This document shows positions 16,381 through 16,924 of a stretch of DNA of 16,924 nt, piece after piece. This DNA is from Chrysochromulina parva (lineage: Eukaryota > Haptophyta > Prymnesiales > Chrysochromulinaceae). A program made the position numbers and the translations under genes. The DNA is taken from positions 1 to 16,924 of the forward strand of contig PJAB01001134.1 in the NCBI GenBank assembly GCA_002887195.1, given 5' to 3'. Each line of letters begins with the position of its first letter. Positions within the stretch are counted from its first letter, which is position 1. Under the pieces are notes generated by a model. It saw nothing but the letters and a program-made list of their open reading frames with translations. It was not told the origin of the DNA and searched no databases.

Positions 16381-16690
16381 TCTGATCTGTCACTTTGGCT
16401 ATCATAGGAAATGTATCTTACCTAGGAGGAGATTACAGATACATGTATCTTACAGAAGTCCAAGAAGCGGTTGTAGGAATTATAGCAGAACAAGTAGCAA
16501 AAATAGCACCAAAACCAAAAATTATAGACCCCGATGAAGAACCACCGGGGATCGGGGTTGTTTTCAAATTGGTGCTTGTAATTCCTTTTTGTTATTATGA
16601 CGAAATTATAATTTTATCCGTCATACTACAAAGAAAGTATTCATAGGATTCCTAGGATTCCTACGTGCTCTATTTTTAGCAGAAGACCGT
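16381..16690. other. AT-rich island, possible intron or inserted foreign DNA
   Basis: Base composition drops sharply from about 16380 to 16680 and returns to GC-rich immediately after. The right end reads ctctatttttagcag, a pyrimidine-rich stretch followed by AG, which resembles a 3' splice acceptor placed just before a GC-rich open frame. A direct repeat aggattcct occurs twice at 16646-16663. A small inverted repeat, accccgat and atcggggt, lies near 16529-16561. Intron, organelle-derived insert or viral fragment are all possible. Confidence 0.45.
16443..16646 (+). CDS. Small AT-rich frame of unknown origin, doubtful gene
   Basis: A 67-codon frame with an ATG at 16443. It starts inside a perfect 14-bp palindrome (agatacatgtatct, 16437-16450). 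It uses A- or T-ending codons (gta gga att ata gca gaa caa), unlike every other gene in the window, which prefers C or G. The product would begin with an acidic, proline-containing stretch (KPKIIDPDEEPPGIG) and end in a hydrophobic run (VVFKLVLVIPF, EIIILSVILQ). I do not recognise it. It may be a relic of organellar or viral DNA, or simply intron sequence before the frame at 16700. It is listed because the codon pattern looks deliberate rather than random. Confidence 0.25.
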   Translation: MYLTEVQEAVVGIIAEQVAKIAPKPKIIDPDEEPPGIGVVFKLVLVIPFCYYDEIIILSVILQRKYS

Positions 16691-16699
16691 CGGCAATCG

Positions 16700-16924
16700 A
16701 TGTCGGCGGCAAAGACTGTGCCCGAAATGGAGGAGGAGTTGAACGCGCCTGACGGCGCGCAGTACAACGCCGAGGAGCCCGAGGAGGATGCCGGTGTACG
16801 CACGGTTGAACTCATCGAGTCAGCTCCTGGAGTTCGGACAGCGAGCGCAGACTGCGAGCGCGGCAAGGGTATCACTCACCCATTGGGCTGCGAGTGGGTC
16901 GATCTGTCGGTCTCCGTCCGTGTC
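16700..16924 (+). CDS. Partial gene running off the right edge, unknown function
   Basis: From the ATG at 16700 an open frame of 75 codons reaches the end of the window without a stop. It uses GC-rich codons like the other genes here. The product is acidic (PEMEEELNAPDG, NAEEPEEDAG) and I do not recognise it. The frame is also open upstream to 16601, so the true start could lie earlier, or at an exon border near 16680 if the AT-rich island is an intron. A donor-like string (caagggtatca) near 16862-16872 could end an exon there. Only the 5' part of the gene is present. Confidence 0.4.
   Translation, partial: MSAAKTVPEMEEELNAPDGAQYNAEEPEEDAGVRTVELIESAPGVRTASADCERGKGITHPLGCEWVDLSVSVRV

Overview
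The window looks like nuclear DNA of a unicellular eukaryote, most likely a microalga. It holds six long uninterrupted reading frames of eukaryotic type. The body of the window is GC-rich with mainly C or G at third codon positions, and no ribosome-binding sites or operon-style spacing are visible. The peroxidase has a secretory leader followed by a conserved-looking spacer, as expected for a protein sent through the secretory route or to a secondary plastid. A haptophyte is my best guess, but it is an inference and no marker gene is present.

Layout. Bases 1-1769 are gene-poor: a 184-bp element with 19-bp terminal inverted repeats, a stop-bounded relic that may derive from a MIB/HERC2-type domain, and the first copy of a dispersed 35-bp repeat. 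Three plus-strand genes follow: a U-box E3 ligase-like protein with a Tudor/chromo-barrel-like module (1770-4163), a class I haem peroxidase of cytochrome c peroxidase type (4365-5747), and a secreted or membrane-anchored endonuclease/exonuclease/phosphatase-fold hydrolase (6571-7605). A second, interrupted copy of the 35-bp repeat lies just upstream of the hydrolase gene.

On the minus strand, 8189-10189 encodes histidyl-tRNA synthetase with an N-terminal nucleoside-diphosphate-kinase (NDK)-like domain that has lost its catalytic histidine. It is divergent from an EF-hand/coiled-coil protein (10578-12584), and the two share a 388-bp intergenic region. A minus-strand DUF229 sulfatase/phosphatase-superfamily membrane protein (13290-15356) converges on the EF-hand gene.

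The right end (15357-16924) holds GC-rich spacer, a minisatellite-like block with 28-bp perfect inverted repeats, an AT-rich island whose codon use differs from the rest of the window, and the start of an open frame that runs off the window.

The genes do not form one pathway. They look like ordinary independent nuclear genes for ubiquitylation, redox, translation, calcium sensing and membrane-associated hydrolysis. The most distinctive observation is the NDK-like/HisRS fusion. All names rest on motif recognition by eye; no database search was possible.
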